Shown here: positions 1 through 8,031 of the stretch, piece after piece | How the letters are laid out: each line of letters begins with the position of its first letter | Position numbering within the stretch: position 1 is the stretch's first letter | NCBI RefSeq assembly: GCF_000185805.1 | Contig: NC_014926.1 | Location: 155,001 to 219,000 of the forward strand | DNA from: Thermovibrio ammonificans HB-1 | Lineage (GTDB): Bacteria > Aquificota > Aquificia > Desulfurobacteriales > Desulfurobacteriaceae | DNA length: 64,000 bases | Direction of reading: 5' to 3' | Translations under genes and position numbers: made by a program | The notes under the pieces: generated by a model | What the model saw: only the letters and a program-made list of their open reading frames with translations | What the model was told of the DNA's origin: nothing | Databases searched by the model: none

Positions 1-1139
1 GTTTTGAGTTTGACGGTTTGGTGTTTGAGGGCTGTGTAGAGCTTCGTCCCCAAGAATTTATCGAACTTCTTTTTCTGTTTGGCGAGCCTTGCAGCCTCTG
101 TTAGGTGTTCAACGGGGAAGTTAAAGAGTTTGAGCTCTTCCTTGAATTCCCGCTCGATTTTTTTCAGCTCCTTTTGAGCTTCTGCTTTTAGGGTCTCCTC
201 TTTCACTTTACCGTATAGTTGTGAGAGCTTCTCCGCCGAGGAGAGCAAGCTGTGGTAGATGTCGGTTAAAATTTTGAGCCTTCTGCTTTTCTTCTCTTTA
301 ACTGCCGGGTTTGTTACCGTGGCGAAGATGTCGTCGGCTCGGTTGTTCAGGAAAAGGTTAAACAGCTTGTGGTCCGGTATGTTGTGCAGGTAGGTGAAGG
401 CGTAGTGGGCCCGGTGGTACCAGGGAGACTTTATCTTGACAAAGAGCGGGAAGGGCTCGGATTCATCGAAGTTTTTGGCAACGAAGCCTTCTACGTTCTC
501 GGCCTCTTCAATCAGCCTCTCTGCCTCTTCTACTGTTCCAACTCTCTTTCGGGGGAGTTTGAAGCCCATCTGTATGAGCTCGTTCTCGGCCTCTTCGAGC
601 AGGTAGTGGCCGGTTCGGTTGTCCCTTACCTCTGTGAGTATCAGCTCTTCGGTTTCGTAGGGTATAACGAGCTGAAACTCGGGTGAGATGAGCTCAAATA
701 TGGGGGTTAGCCCCTTTTCCAGGAGCCTCCGGGTCGCTTTAAGCAGTTTGTCGTTTCTTCTCAGTAACTCTTCCCCTTTTTCTATTTGGGGGTTGGCGAA
801 GTCTTTCTGGGTAAAAAGCCTGACTCTTCCTTCAACAACGGCGGGATGGAGCATCGTGCCGTCGAGTTTCTCCCGGAGTATAAAGAGCTTCCCTTTGAGC
901 CTCTCTTTTTCCGTTTCCGGGTGTTCTCCGAGGTTGAAAAACTTATGGAAGGGACGGGATACAACCCGGCCGGTTTTTGAGGAGAATGTGATGCCCCTCA
1001 GCTCCCTCTTTAGGGGGGTATCGAAGGTTTGAGGGGCGTTGAATCTGTAGGATACTTTTACGAGATCGTTCTCTTTCAGGACTTTGAAGAACTTGTTGCC
1101 CTCGATTTCTTTTAGGGCTTTCTCAAGGGTTATTTCCAC
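1..1139 (-). CDS. T4 Rnl1-type RNA ligase (partial, C-terminus beyond window)
   Basis: The open frame runs on the minus strand from a GTG at 1139 to the window edge, so about 379 residues are visible and the C-terminus is missing. It carries the nucleotidyltransferase motifs of T4 RNA ligase 1 in order: an upstream RELRGITF...KFFNLGE block (about 45-72), motif I EKLDGT with K91 as the predicted adenylylated lysine, motif III FELISPEFQLV (148-158), motif IV EGFV (217-220) and motif V VKIKSPWY (about 234-241). The family seals 5'-phosphate/3'-OH RNA ends using ATP. The start lies inside the hisA 3' end (17-bp overlap), so it is probably translated with the guaA-nadA-hisA operon. Ligase chemistry is well supported by the motifs. 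The substrate is unknown. Rnl1-type enzymes are mostly known from phages, so an RNA-repair or anti-damage role is inference. Confidence 0.82.
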   Translation of the reverse strand, partial: MEITLEKALKEIEGNKFFKVLKENDLVKVSYRFNAPQTFDTPLKRELRGITFSSKTGRVVSRPFHKFFNLGEHPETEKERLKGKLFILREKLDGTMLHPAVVEGRVRLFTQKDFANPQIEKGEELLRRNDKLLKATRRLLEKGLTPIFELISPEFQLVIPYETEELILTEVRDNRTGHYLLEEAENELIQMGFKLPRKRVGTVEEAERLIEEAENVEGFVAKNFDESEPFPLFVKIKSPWYHRAHYAFTYLHNIPDHKLFNLFLNNRADDIFATVTNPAVKEKKSRRLKILTDIYHSLLSSAEKLSQLYGKVKEETLKAEAQKELKKIEREFKEELKLFNFPVEHLTEAARLAKQKKKFDKFLGTKLYTALKHQTVKLK

Positions 1140-1857
1140 GCTCTACCTGCTCTATCGCCTCTTTCAGGTTTACCTTGCCCTCGTAAAGGGCCTTCCCCAC
1201 TATTGCTCCGGCTACGTTTTTAATTTTGGAAAGCCGTTTAAGGTCTTCAGGTGAGGAAACCCCTCCGGAGGCGATAACGGGGTGCTCAACGGCGGAGGCA
1301 AACTTCTCCACCTCTTCGAAGTTGGGGCTTGTGAGGGTTCCGTCCCGTGAGATATCTGTATAGACGAACCCCCATATGGGAAGTTGGTCGAGGTTTCGGG
1401 CAAGCTCCGTTGCAGGTATTCCGGAGAGCTCTACCCAGCCGCGGGTTGTGGCTATGCCGTTTTTGGCGTCTATTCCGACTACCAGTTTGTCGGGAAACTC
1501 TTCTGTCCACTTCTTGAACAGTTCCGGCTCTTCAACGGCAACGGTGCCCACTACAACCCGGGAGACTCCCGCCTTGAACAGCTCTTCAAGGGCCTTGCGG
1601 GTTCTTACGCCGCCGCCGAACTGAACGGGTATCGACAGCTCTTGAACGATTTCCTTTACTATAGGAAGGTTCTTCGGGACCCCTTCAAAGGCGCCGTCGA
1701 GGTCTACTACGTGGATGATTGAAGCTCCTTCCTCTTCCCACCTCTTGGCGACCTCTACGGGGTTTTCAAAGTAGACTTTCTCGGCGTCGGCTTTTCCCTG
1801 GTAGAGCCTTACGCACTTTCCCCCTTTTATGTCAACTGCCGGAATAACCCTAAACAC
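1123..1857 (-). CDS. hisA: Phosphoribosylformimino-5-aminoimidazole carboxamide ribotide isomerase
   Basis: HisA isomerizes ProFAR to PRFAR, the fourth step of histidine synthesis. The N-terminus VIPAVDIKGGKCVRL, the QFGGGVR segment and the second-half ASGGVSSPEDL segment are the hallmark (beta-alpha)8 phosphate-binding and catalytic regions (Asp in the AVDIKGG motif and Asp in YTDISRDGT). At 244 residues it has the family's usual length. I prefer the GTG at 1857 over the GTG at 1863 because the GGAGG sequence then sits about 7 bases upstream. It is followed by an overlapping RNA ligase gene and preceded by a membrane protein gene, all in one minus-strand run starting at guaA. Confidence 0.96.
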   Translation of the reverse strand: MFRVIPAVDIKGGKCVRLYQGKADAEKVYFENPVEVAKRWEEEGASIIHVVDLDGAFEGVPKNLPIVKEIVQELSIPVQFGGGVRTRKALEELFKAGVSRVVVGTVAVEEPELFKKWTEEFPDKLVVGIDAKNGIATTRGWVELSGIPATELARNLDQLPIWGFVYTDISRDGTLTSPNFEEVEKFASAVEHPVIASGGVSSPEDLKRLSKIKNVAGAIVGKALYEGKVNLKEAIEQVERGNNP

Positions 1858-1866
1858 GCTCACCTC

Positions 1867-2325
1867 CTACTGGGCCTTTACAACTTGAACCGGGACTTTC
1901 TTCCTTACGAACACCTTTACGAACTGCTGGAACTTCCCGGTAAGGCCGGGCTCCCTGGTGATTGCTCCGAAGAGGAGGTCTTCGTCTCCCCTCACTCTGA
2001 AGTAGAAGCTGTAGGTGTAGAGCATCCAGTTCTTCTTGTAACCGGCGGCTACCGCTTCCACCCTTTTCCAGTCGAGCTTCCTTACCGTGTTGCCCCTGAA
2101 GTCTTTAACGGTTACCTCTTTCGGGGTTACAGTCAGCTGGAACTGCTTCAGGAACGGCCTTGCCTGCCACAGAACAACTCCCGCCATGATTAACGCAACC
2201 GCCGCGAAGGCGAGCTTCCACAGCCCGGGCATAAACAGGCCCACGATGAAAAAGAGCAGGTCGAATATCAGAGGAACCACCACAAAGGCAAGGTCTTGTT
2301 TTACCGAAAACTCTTTCGCCTTCAT
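1867..2325 (-). CDS. Small membrane protein with PH-like domain
   Basis: A 152-residue protein of unknown function. Two hydrophobic segments (about 12-33 and 36-52) are followed by a soluble beta-rich part (about 57-150) whose pattern (LTVTPKEVTVKDFRGNTVRKLDWKRVEAV) looks like the bacterial PH / YdbT-type membrane-flanking domain: strands then basic and aromatic residues. It sits 3 bp after nadA and 4 bp before hisA, so it is co-transcribed with biosynthetic genes, but nothing ties it to them. The PH-like assignment rests on pattern only; it could be another small membrane-anchored beta domain. Confidence 0.7.
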   Translation of the reverse strand: MKAKEFSVKQDLAFVVVPLIFDLLFFIVGLFMPGLWKLAFAAVALIMAGVVLWQARPFLKQFQLTVTPKEVTVKDFRGNTVRKLDWKRVEAVAAGYKKNWMLYTYSFYFRVRGDEDLLFGAITREPGLTGKFQQFVKVFVRKKVPVQVVKAQ

Positions 2326-2327
2326 CT

Positions 2328-3239
2328 CTACACTACCTCGAGCATTCTCTCTATGGCCTCTCTGGCTCTTGCGGCAACCTCTTCGTTAACTTCAACCTCG
2401 AACTGCTCCCTCTCCAGGGCTTTCAGCACCCTTTCCGGAGTTATCATCTTCATCTGGTCGCAGGTAAACTCTTCGTAGGCGGGTATGAAGGTGGCGTCGG
2501 GCCTGAGCTTTTGGAGCTGGTGAATCGTTCCCTTCTCGGTTCCCACTATGAACTTGGTGGCCCTTTCGTTTTTCACAAAACGGACAATTTGGGAGGTGCT
2601 GCCTACAAAGTGGGCCATGTCCCTTATCTCTTTCCTGCACTCGGGGTGGACAACGAAGAGGGCGTCTGGGTGTTCCTGGAGTTTCCTCCTTGCCTCCATC
2701 GGGGTGAGCTTCTGGTGGACCGGACAGTAGCCGCTCCAAACGATAACCTCTTTGCCTGGCACCTGCTCGGCCACGAAGCTCCCGAGGTTTTTGTCTGGAA
2801 CGAATAGGACCTTATCGGCCTTCAGCGATTTTATAACTTTCACCGCGTTGGCCGAGGTGCAGCAGATATCGGAAACGGCCTTTACGTCGGCCGAGGAGTT
2901 AACGTAGGTGACCACCGCGTAGTCGGGGTTTTTCCTGCGGAACTCCTCTATCTCTTCGGCTATTGCCATGTCGGCCATGAGGCAGCCGGCCTTGTAGTAA
3001 GGTATGAGAACTTTCCTCGAAGGGTTCAGGATTTTTGCCGTCTCCGCCATAAAGTAGACGCCGCAGAAGAGGATTATCCGGGCCTGAGTCTCTTTGGCCT
3101 TCCTCGCAAGCTCTAAGGAGTCGCCCACAAAGTCGGCAACGTCTTGAATGAGGCCGTCTACGTAGTAGTGGGCGAGGATTACGGCCTCTTTCTCCCTCTT
3201 TAGCTCGCCTATCCGGTTTATAAACTCTTCACGGTTCAT
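2328..3239 (-). CDS. nadA: Quinolinate synthase A
   Basis: NadA condenses iminoaspartate with dihydroxyacetone phosphate to quinolinate, the precursor of NAD, and uses an oxygen-sensitive [4Fe-4S] cluster. Three cysteines in the expected contexts are visible: the AGCLMAD, GYCPVH and FTCDQMK segments. The N-terminal LKREKEAVILAHYY segment and the VVTYVNSSADVKA segment match the family. The chosen ATG at 3239 has a GGGAG about 9 bases upstream; an in-frame GTG at 3251 would overlap the guaA stop and is less likely. The protein is 303 residues, typical for the short form of the family. nadD lies in the same window at 39211, but no nadB is present here. Confidence 0.95.
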   Translation of the reverse strand: MNREEFINRIGELKREKEAVILAHYYVDGLIQDVADFVGDSLELARKAKETQARIILFCGVYFMAETAKILNPSRKVLIPYYKAGCLMADMAIAEEIEEFRRKNPDYAVVTYVNSSADVKAVSDICCTSANAVKVIKSLKADKVLFVPDKNLGSFVAEQVPGKEVIVWSGYCPVHQKLTPMEARRKLQEHPDALFVVHPECRKEIRDMAHFVGSTSQIVRFVKNERATKFIVGTEKGTIHQLQKLRPDATFIPAYEEFTCDQMKMITPERVLKALEREQFEVEVNEEVAARAREAIERMLEVV

Positions 3240-3241
3240 CT

Positions 3242-4798
3242 CTACTCCCACTCTATAGTCCCCGGCGGTTTAGAGGTTATGTCGTAAACAACCCTGTTTA
3301 CGCCCTCTACTTCGTTGATAATCCGGTTTGAAATCCTCTCAAGGAGCTCGTAGGGTAGCTTCACCCAGTCGGCAGTCATGCCGTCTACGCTCTCTACGGC
3401 CCTTACGGCTATAACGTAGTCGTAGGTTCTGACGTCTCCCATAACCCCTACCGTTTGGATGGGGAGGAAAACGGCAAAGGACTGCCAGATTTTGTCGTAG
3501 AGGCCGGCCTTCTTTATCTCCTCCAGGACTATAGCGTCGGCCTCCCTTAGAATCTTAAGGTATTCCGGTTTGACCTCTCCGATAATCCTGATTGCAAGGC
3601 CGGGGCCGGGGAAGGGCTGGCGTTTAATGATTTCCTCGGGCAGCCCCAGCTCCTTTCCGAGCTCTCTAACTTCATCTTTAAAGAGCTCCCTCAGGGGCTC
3701 AATCAGTTTGAAGTTGAGCCTTTCGGGAAGGCCGCCGACGTTGTGGTGGGACTTTATTGTTGCAGAAGGCCCTTTAACCGAAACGCTCTCTATAACGTCG
3801 GGGTAGAGGGTTCCCTGGGCGAGGAACTCGGCGTTCGGTATCTCTTTTGCCGCCTTCTCGAACACCTCTATGAAGGTGTGGCCTATTATTTTCCTCTTCT
3901 GTTCGGGGTCTGTTACCCCTTTTAGCCTTTCGAGGAAAAGGTCAGAGGCGTCTATGACTTTAAAGTTTTTCATGTGAAACTTCTCTTTGAAGGTCCTTTC
4001 AACGCTCTCCCTTTCGCCCTTCCTCAGTAGGCCGGTATCTACGAAGATGGGGTAGAGCTGGTCTCCTATTGCCCTGTGGAGCAGAGCCGCAACTACGGAA
4101 GAGTCTACGCCTCCGGAGAGGGCGCAGATTACGTTTTTATCGCCTACGGTTTCTCTGATTTTCTCTATTTCATACTCTATGAAGTTCTCCATAGTCCAGG
4201 TGGGCTCGCAGCCGCAGATTTCAATGGCGAAGTTCTCAAGGATTTTGTCTCCGTACTGAGTGTGTTTTACTTCCGGGTGGAACTGGACGCCGTAGATTCT
4301 CCTCTTCCCGTTCCTTATTGCGGCGTAAGGGGCGTTTTCGGTTTTGGCTATGGGCTCAAAACCTTCTGGAATTCTCAGAACCCTGTCTCCGTGGCTCATC
4401 CAGACGGTGAACCTGTCCGGTAGGCCCTTGAAGAGGTCGGAGTGGTCGAGGACTTGAAGCTCTGCTCTTCCGTACTCGTGCCTTTCGGCCCTTACAACCT
4501 CTCCGCCGAAGAGGTAGGTAATCAGCTGCATTCCGTAGCAGATGCCCAGAACCGGAACTCCGAGCTCGAAAACCTCCTTGCTCACCTTGGGAGAGCCCGG
4601 AGCGTAAACGCTTGCTGGGCCTCCGGAGAGGATTATTCCCTTGGGTTTAAACTCCCTTATCTTCTCGATGGGAGTGTTGAAGGGGTGGATTTCACAGTAG
4701 ACGTGCTTTTCCCTTAAACGCCTTGCAATCAGCTGGGTGTACTGGGAGCCAAAATCGAGTATCAGTATTTTGCTCTCGTGGATGTCTTTAACGGCCAT
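3242..4798 (-). CDS. guaA: GMP synthase (glutamine-hydrolysing)
   Basis: GuaA converts XMP to GMP with glutamine and ATP. The N-terminal class I amidotransferase domain has the nucleophile in GICYGMQ and the HPEV segment of the catalytic triad. The ATP-pyrophosphatase domain has the P-loop [10 protein letters not shown], and the C-terminal dimerization domain ends in the diagnostic KPPGTIEWE. The length of 518 residues is standard. The ATG at 4798 follows GCGGAGAGG. It is the first gene of a tight minus-strand run guaA-nadA-membrane protein-hisA-RNA ligase. Confidence 0.98.
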   Translation of the reverse strand: MAVKDIHESKILILDFGSQYTQLIARRLREKHVYCEIHPFNTPIEKIREFKPKGIILSGGPASVYAPGSPKVSKEVFELGVPVLGICYGMQLITYLFGGEVVRAERHEYGRAELQVLDHSDLFKGLPDRFTVWMSHGDRVLRIPEGFEPIAKTENAPYAAIRNGKRRIYGVQFHPEVKHTQYGDKILENFAIEICGCEPTWTMENFIEYEIEKIRETVGDKNVICALSGGVDSSVVAALLHRAIGDQLYPIFVDTGLLRKGERESVERTFKEKFHMKNFKVIDASDLFLERLKGVTDPEQKRKIIGHTFIEVFEKAAKEIPNAEFLAQGTLYPDVIESVSVKGPSATIKSHHNVGGLPERLNFKLIEPLRELFKDEVRELGKELGLPEEIIKRQPFPGPGLAIRIIGEVKPEYLKILREADAIVLEEIKKAGLYDKIWQSFAVFLPIQTVGVMGDVRTYDYVIAVRAVESVDGMTADWVKLPYELLERISNRIINEVEGVNRVVYDITSKPPGTIEWE

Positions 4799-4857
4799 GG
4801 CCTCTCCGCTTTTGGTTAGGTGTGGTGGTTATTTTATATGAATTGTCGGGGTGGGAT

Positions 4858-4950
4858 TTACAGCTTCTTCAGGACGAAGTAGAGGAATACCATTGAGCCT
4901 GTGAAGCCTACGAGAAAAACGGCTATCAGTTCAAGTAGCTTCTGGTCCAT
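4858..4950 (-). CDS. Predicted 30-residue single-pass membrane peptide
   Basis: A short frame encodes MDQKLLELIAVFLVGFTGSM and ends in YFVLKKL: one hydrophobic helix (about 7-26) with a Lys-rich C-terminus. The ATG at 4950 has GCGGAG at a good distance upstream. The gene lies 15 bp downstream of the nuclease-like gene in the same direction and fills most of the gap before guaA. The clear ribosome site and coherent membrane helix favour a real small protein, but no homology could be tested. Confidence 0.5.
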   Translation of the reverse strand: MDQKLLELIAVFLVGFTGSMVFLYFVLKKL

Positions 4951-4965
4951 TTTGTTCTCCGCAGG

Positions 4966-5670
4966 TTATTTTAGCAGTTTCCTCTTCTTCTTGAGCTTTT
5001 CCAGGAGCTTCTCCCTTCCCACTATTTTCACCTGTTTGAACCTGTAGAACTTGAAAACGAGCTTCAGGTACTCAACGGCCATCTCCCCGTCGAGTCCGCT
5101 GCAGACGGGAACAACCCTTTTGCCGTTTTTACACAGCTGGGGGAGCTGGTTTAGGAAGTGGAGCTTCCCTCCCCTTTTGCTCTTCCTTGAGAGAGGGCCC
5201 CTCCACTGGCGGACCATGTTCGACTTGCACTCGTGAAGCTCTAAGGTCCTCTTAGATGAAAATGCAACGTCTATCTCTTTGTCGGAGAGCTTCCGGCTCT
5301 TTTTGAAAACCTTACACTGGTTCACCCGCCTATAGGGGAACTCTGCGTAGAAGGGCCCCAGCTTTGAAACGAGGACCTCGAGCAAGTTTCCCCTGTCCTT
5401 TTCGTTGCTCGAAAAGAGGAGTCCGTTTAAAGCGGCGGTTACCTTCTCTATCTTGGCAGGGCTCAGGAGCTTCAGCTCCACCATATCTTTAACGGCGAGG
5501 AATATCCTCTCGGCTTTAACCGCCGGAGGGTCGGTGGGCCTGAAGCTGTTTACAACCTCCAGGAGCAGCTCAAAGGCACCGGGGTTCTGCTGAAGGAGCT
5601 TCAAAAGCTCTTCCACCTGTGGGGAGAGCAGCTTCTCTATCTGGGCTCCCTTTCTGCAGCTACAGCTCAT
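4966..5670 (-). CDS. PD-(D/E)XK-type nuclease candidate
   Basis: A 234-residue protein that I do not recognise by name. The middle has the layout of the PD-(D/E)XK nuclease fold: a helix with Glu (GNLLE, E98), then KEIDVAF with D134, then a strand ending in ELHECKS with E147 and K149. The N-terminus has a CSC motif (Cys3, Cys5) and a helical region of about 90 residues; the C-terminus is very basic (KKKRK). I start at the ATG at 5670 with AAGGG upstream; a TTG at 5676 is the alternative. It overlaps the preceding gene by 11 bp and is third in a four-gene cassette (6407-4858). Nuclease activity is an inference from motif spacing. The DNA or RNA target is unknown. Confidence 0.6.
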   Translation of the reverse strand: MSCSCRKGAQIEKLLSPQVEELLKLLQQNPGAFELLLEVVNSFRPTDPPAVKAERIFLAVKDMVELKLLSPAKIEKVTAALNGLLFSSNEKDRGNLLEVLVSKLGPFYAEFPYRRVNQCKVFKKSRKLSDKEIDVAFSSKRTLELHECKSNMVRQWRGPLSRKSKRGGKLHFLNQLPQLCKNGKRVVPVCSGLDGEMAVEYLKLVFKFYRFKQVKIVGREKLLEKLKKKRKLLK

Positions 5671-6013
5671 GCTCAACCCTTGTTATGGAAATGCCCGCTT
5701 TCAGCGCGTATATGGGGAGGAGCGAGAGGAGCTCTTCCAGCTTTTTCTTCTCGAGCCGCTTTAAGAGGGTTTTCGACGTTACCCTCTTTTTAAGCTCAAC
5801 GTTTGAGATGTTCACAAACCGCAGGTTTGCCACCTGCCTGTGGCCCTCTATTAGGCTTCCCGATATCTCCACAACCACCTTACACCTGCCCTCGCGCCGC
5901 TCCACCAGCTCCGAGGCCACTTTAAGCTCTGCGCTGCACTCAACCTCTGTTCCGGCAACGGAGGGCTCCACGAATAGTTCCTGGAGGACCCAGAAACTAC
6001 CTGTCTCAAGCAT
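5660..6013 (-). CDS. Conserved-looking small protein in nuclease cassette
   Basis: A 117-residue soluble protein of unknown function. Its first two thirds alternate charged and hydrophobic residues as beta strands (VECSAELKVASELVERREG, CKVVVEISGSLIEG, ANLRFVNISNVE), followed by two helices at the C-terminus. The strand-then-helix layout is loosely reminiscent of SecB-like proteins, but I would not name it so. The ATG at 6013 has GGGAG about 7 bases upstream. It overlaps the upstream gene by 8 bp and the downstream nuclease candidate by 11 bp, so the three products are probably made together. Confidence 0.65.
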   Translation of the reverse strand: MLETGSFWVLQELFVEPSVAGTEVECSAELKVASELVERREGRCKVVVEISGSLIEGHRQVANLRFVNISNVELKKRVTSKTLLKRLEKKKLEELLSLLPIYALKAGISITRVEHEL

Positions 6014-6407
6014 CCTCAAGCTCCCTTACGGTTTTTGCAAACGTGGTGAGGTAATCGATTGAGGAGGTTACCCACACCTTCAGCTCTATCTCCTTCTCGC
6101 TTCCCGACTCAAGGGCCCACTGGTAGCGCTGAAAGAGCCTGTAGAAGGCGTTGTAGGCGAGCTTCCTCCGGTTAAGGGGAGCCTTGTCGAGCTCTTCAAA
6201 GAAGGAGCGGAGCTCTTTCAGCTTCCGTATTCCCTTCCTCCTTAAGCTCTCTTGGAGAGCCCTGTTTGTTGTTCTCGCCATATTGAGCTGGCTCAGGGCC
6301 TTCTCTATTTTCTCCTCGAACAGCGAAAAGAGCTCGGAAGGTTTCAGCAGGTAAAGGGGCGGAATCTTTCTTCTTTTTACCCTTACGCTTAGTCTGCCCT
6401 TTGCCAT
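6006..6407 (-). CDS. Helical protein of unknown function, first gene of nuclease cassette
   Basis: A 133-residue, basic, mostly helical protein (long helices about 24-70 and 75-95), with a strand-like ELKVWVTSSIDYL near the end. I do not recognise a family. The ATG at 6407 is only 17 bp from the oppositely oriented pgeF start, and a 14-bp perfect palindrome fills the gap, so there is no room for a Shine-Dalgarno sequence. An in-frame stop lies 9 to 12 bases upstream, so no earlier start exists. It heads the cassette that continues with the 117-residue protein, the nuclease candidate and a 30-residue membrane peptide. Confidence 0.65.
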   Translation of the reverse strand: MAKGRLSVRVKRRKIPPLYLLKPSELFSLFEEKIEKALSQLNMARTTNRALQESLRRKGIRKLKELRSFFEELDKAPLNRRKLAYNAFYRLFQRYQWALESGSEKEIELKVWVTSSIDYLTTFAKTVRELEDA

Positions 6408-6421
6408 GCTAAAATTTTAGC
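6408..6421. promoter_or_regulatory. Palindromic divergent promoter with leaderless starts
   Basis: The perfect 14-bp palindrome GCTAAAATTTTAGC lies between two ATGs only 17 bp apart. On each strand it contains TAAAAT, a good -10 hexamer, positioned so that transcription would begin at or within a few bases of each start codon. That predicts leaderless or near-leaderless mRNAs for both pgeF and the nuclease cassette, or a shared operator. The sequence is certain; promoter function is inferred. Confidence 0.5.
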
Positions 6422-6424
6422 ACT

Positions 6425-7027
6425 ATGGACTTTGAGATATTTATCTCGGAAAAACCGCAGGACGGCCGCGAAATAACTGAAATAAAAGGCCTTCCGGTTT
6501 TCAAACCTATACAGGTTCACGGCAGCAGCGTTTACTTTGTGGGAAGGGGAAGGAAAAAGCCTCCCCACGCCGACGCCCTCGTTACCGACAACAAGGGGCT
6601 CTGGATAGGCGTTCTGACGGCCGACTGCCTGCCGGTTTTCCTCATAGGGGAGGGAGCGGTAGGTATAGTTCACGCCGGCTGGAGGGGCACTTTAAAGGGG
6701 GTTACCTTTAACGCCGTTAACTACATGTCCCGCTTTACCAGGGTCCGCAGGGCGATACTCGGCGTAGGGATATGTAAAGCCTGCTACGAAGTGGGAAAAG
6801 ACGTTAAAGTGAAGTTCCCCAAGGAGTACGAACGCTGCTTTATACCTGCGGGAGAGGGGAAGTTCCTGTTCGACCTTAAAGAGGCCAACAGGATTCAGCT
6901 TAAAGCCGCAGGCGTTGAAGTTATAGCCGATATGGGGCTGTGTAGCGTTTGCAACAACGACCGCTTCTACTCCTACAGGAAGGAGAAGACCGACAAGAGA
7001 ACCCTCTCTGCCATAAGGATTCTCTGA
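6425..7027 (+). CDS. pgeF: Multicopper-oxidase-fold purine nucleoside phosphorylase / peptidoglycan editing factor
   Basis: This is a YfiH/PgeF (Cu-oxidase_4, laccase-domain) protein of 200 residues. Its metal-site signatures are QVHGSSV near residue 36, TADCLPV and HAGWRG. Family members act on purine nucleosides, and in E. coli the protein is linked to peptidoglycan composition. The ATG at 6425 is the first possible start because an in-frame TAA lies 15 bases upstream; no ribosome site fits, so translation is probably leaderless. Its stop overlaps the dprA start (ATGA), making a pgeF-dprA-midA operon. Confidence 0.9.
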   Translation: MDFEIFISEKPQDGREITEIKGLPVFKPIQVHGSSVYFVGRGRKKPPHADALVTDNKGLWIGVLTADCLPVFLIGEGAVGIVHAGWRGTLKGVTFNAVNYMSRFTRVRRAILGVGICKACYEVGKDVKVKFPKEYERCFIPAGEGKFLFDLKEANRIQLKAAGVEVIADMGLCSVCNNDRFYSYRKEKTDKRTLSAIRIL

Positions 7028-8031
7028 TGACCCGTGAGGAGCTTCTCGCCCTTGCCCTGCACCTTAAAAAGGGCTTCGGCTACGCCGCCTACCGCCGGTT
7101 CGTTGAAAAGTTCGGCTCTTTAGAGTCTGCAGTAGGGCTGGGAGCGGTGGAGCTCTCTGCTGAGCTCAGCGCCGCCGAAGGAGAGGTTGAGAGGGCGGAG
7201 AAGCTCGGTGTAAAAATCCTAACGGTTGCTTCCCCCGGCTACCCCAAGGAGCTCCTTCAGGTGGCCTCTCCGCCCCTTGCTCTTTACTTGCGGGGAGAGC
7301 TGCCCTCGGGCCCCCGGGTTGCCGTTATCGGCTCGAGGAGGTGCTCCCCTTACGGCAGGCGGGTAGCCTTTAGGCTGGGTAAGCTCCTTTCTGAAGCCGG
7401 CGTTACGGTTGTAAGCGGCCTTGCCCAGGGTATAGACACCGAGGCCCACCGGGGAGCCGTAAGGGGCGGCGGCTTAACCCTGGCCGTTTTGGGTAGCGGC
7501 GTAGATAGGGTTTTCCCCCTTACGAACCTTCACCTTGCCGAAGAAATCGTTGAGTCCGGAGGTGGACTTCTCTCTGAGTTTTCCCTGGGAACAAAGGCCC
7601 GTAAAGAGTTTTTTCCCAGGAGGAACAGGATAGTCAGCGGCCTCTCCTCCGCCGTGGTTGTGGTTGAGGCGACCGAAAGGAGCGGCACCTTTATAACCGT
7701 TGACTACGCCCTTGAGCAGGGAAGGGAGGTCTTTGCCGTCCCCGGCCCCATAGACTCACCCTACAGCCGGGGTACGAACCACCTCTTAAAGGAGGGAGCC
7801 GTTCCCCTCACGGAGCTTTCCGAGCTTTTGGAGTTTTTGGGAGTGAAGAGGGCAGAGGTGAGGGTGCCTCCGGAGTTTGAGAGGGCCTACTCTCTCCTTT
7901 CTGCCCCTTTGACTGCCGACGCCTTTGCGGTTAAACTGGGGGTTCAGATTCACGAGGCCTTAAGGCTCCTTGCCCAGATGGAGCTTCTGGGCCTTGTTTC
8001 ACGGGAAGGAGGACTTTACCGGGCGTGCTGA
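7027..8031 (+). CDS. dprA: DNA processing protein DprA (Smf)
   Basis: DprA binds incoming single-stranded DNA and loads RecA during natural transformation. The Rossmann-like core is clear: RVAVIGSRRCSPYG, VVSGLAQGIDTEAHRGA, TLAVLGSGVD and FPRRNRIVSGLSSAVVVVEA, then SGTFITVDYALEQGREVFAVPGP. A short N-terminal helical part and a C-terminal winged-helix part (about 280-334) complete the usual architecture. I start at the ATG at 7027, which overlaps the pgeF stop. The downstream methyltransferase begins inside its last codons, so translation is coupled. Confidence 0.96.
   Translation: MTREELLALALHLKKGFGYAAYRRFVEKFGSLESAVGLGAVELSAELSAAEGEVERAEKLGVKILTVASPGYPKELLQVASPPLALYLRGELPSGPRVAVIGSRRCSPYGRRVAFRLGKLLSEAGVTVVSGLAQGIDTEAHRGAVRGGGLTLAVLGSGVDRVFPLTNLHLAEEIVESGGGLLSEFSLGTKARKEFFPRRNRIVSGLSSAVVVVEATERSGTFITVDYALEQGREVFAVPGPIDSPYSRGTNHLLKEGAVPLTELSELLEFLGVKRAEVRVPPEFERAYSLLSAPLTADAFAVKLGVQIHEALRLLAQMELLGLVSREGGLYRAC

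Noticed and set aside
369-1032. Two plus-strand frames of 105 and 114 codons at the left edge.
   Set aside because: They are antisense to the RNA ligase, whose motifs span the whole interval.
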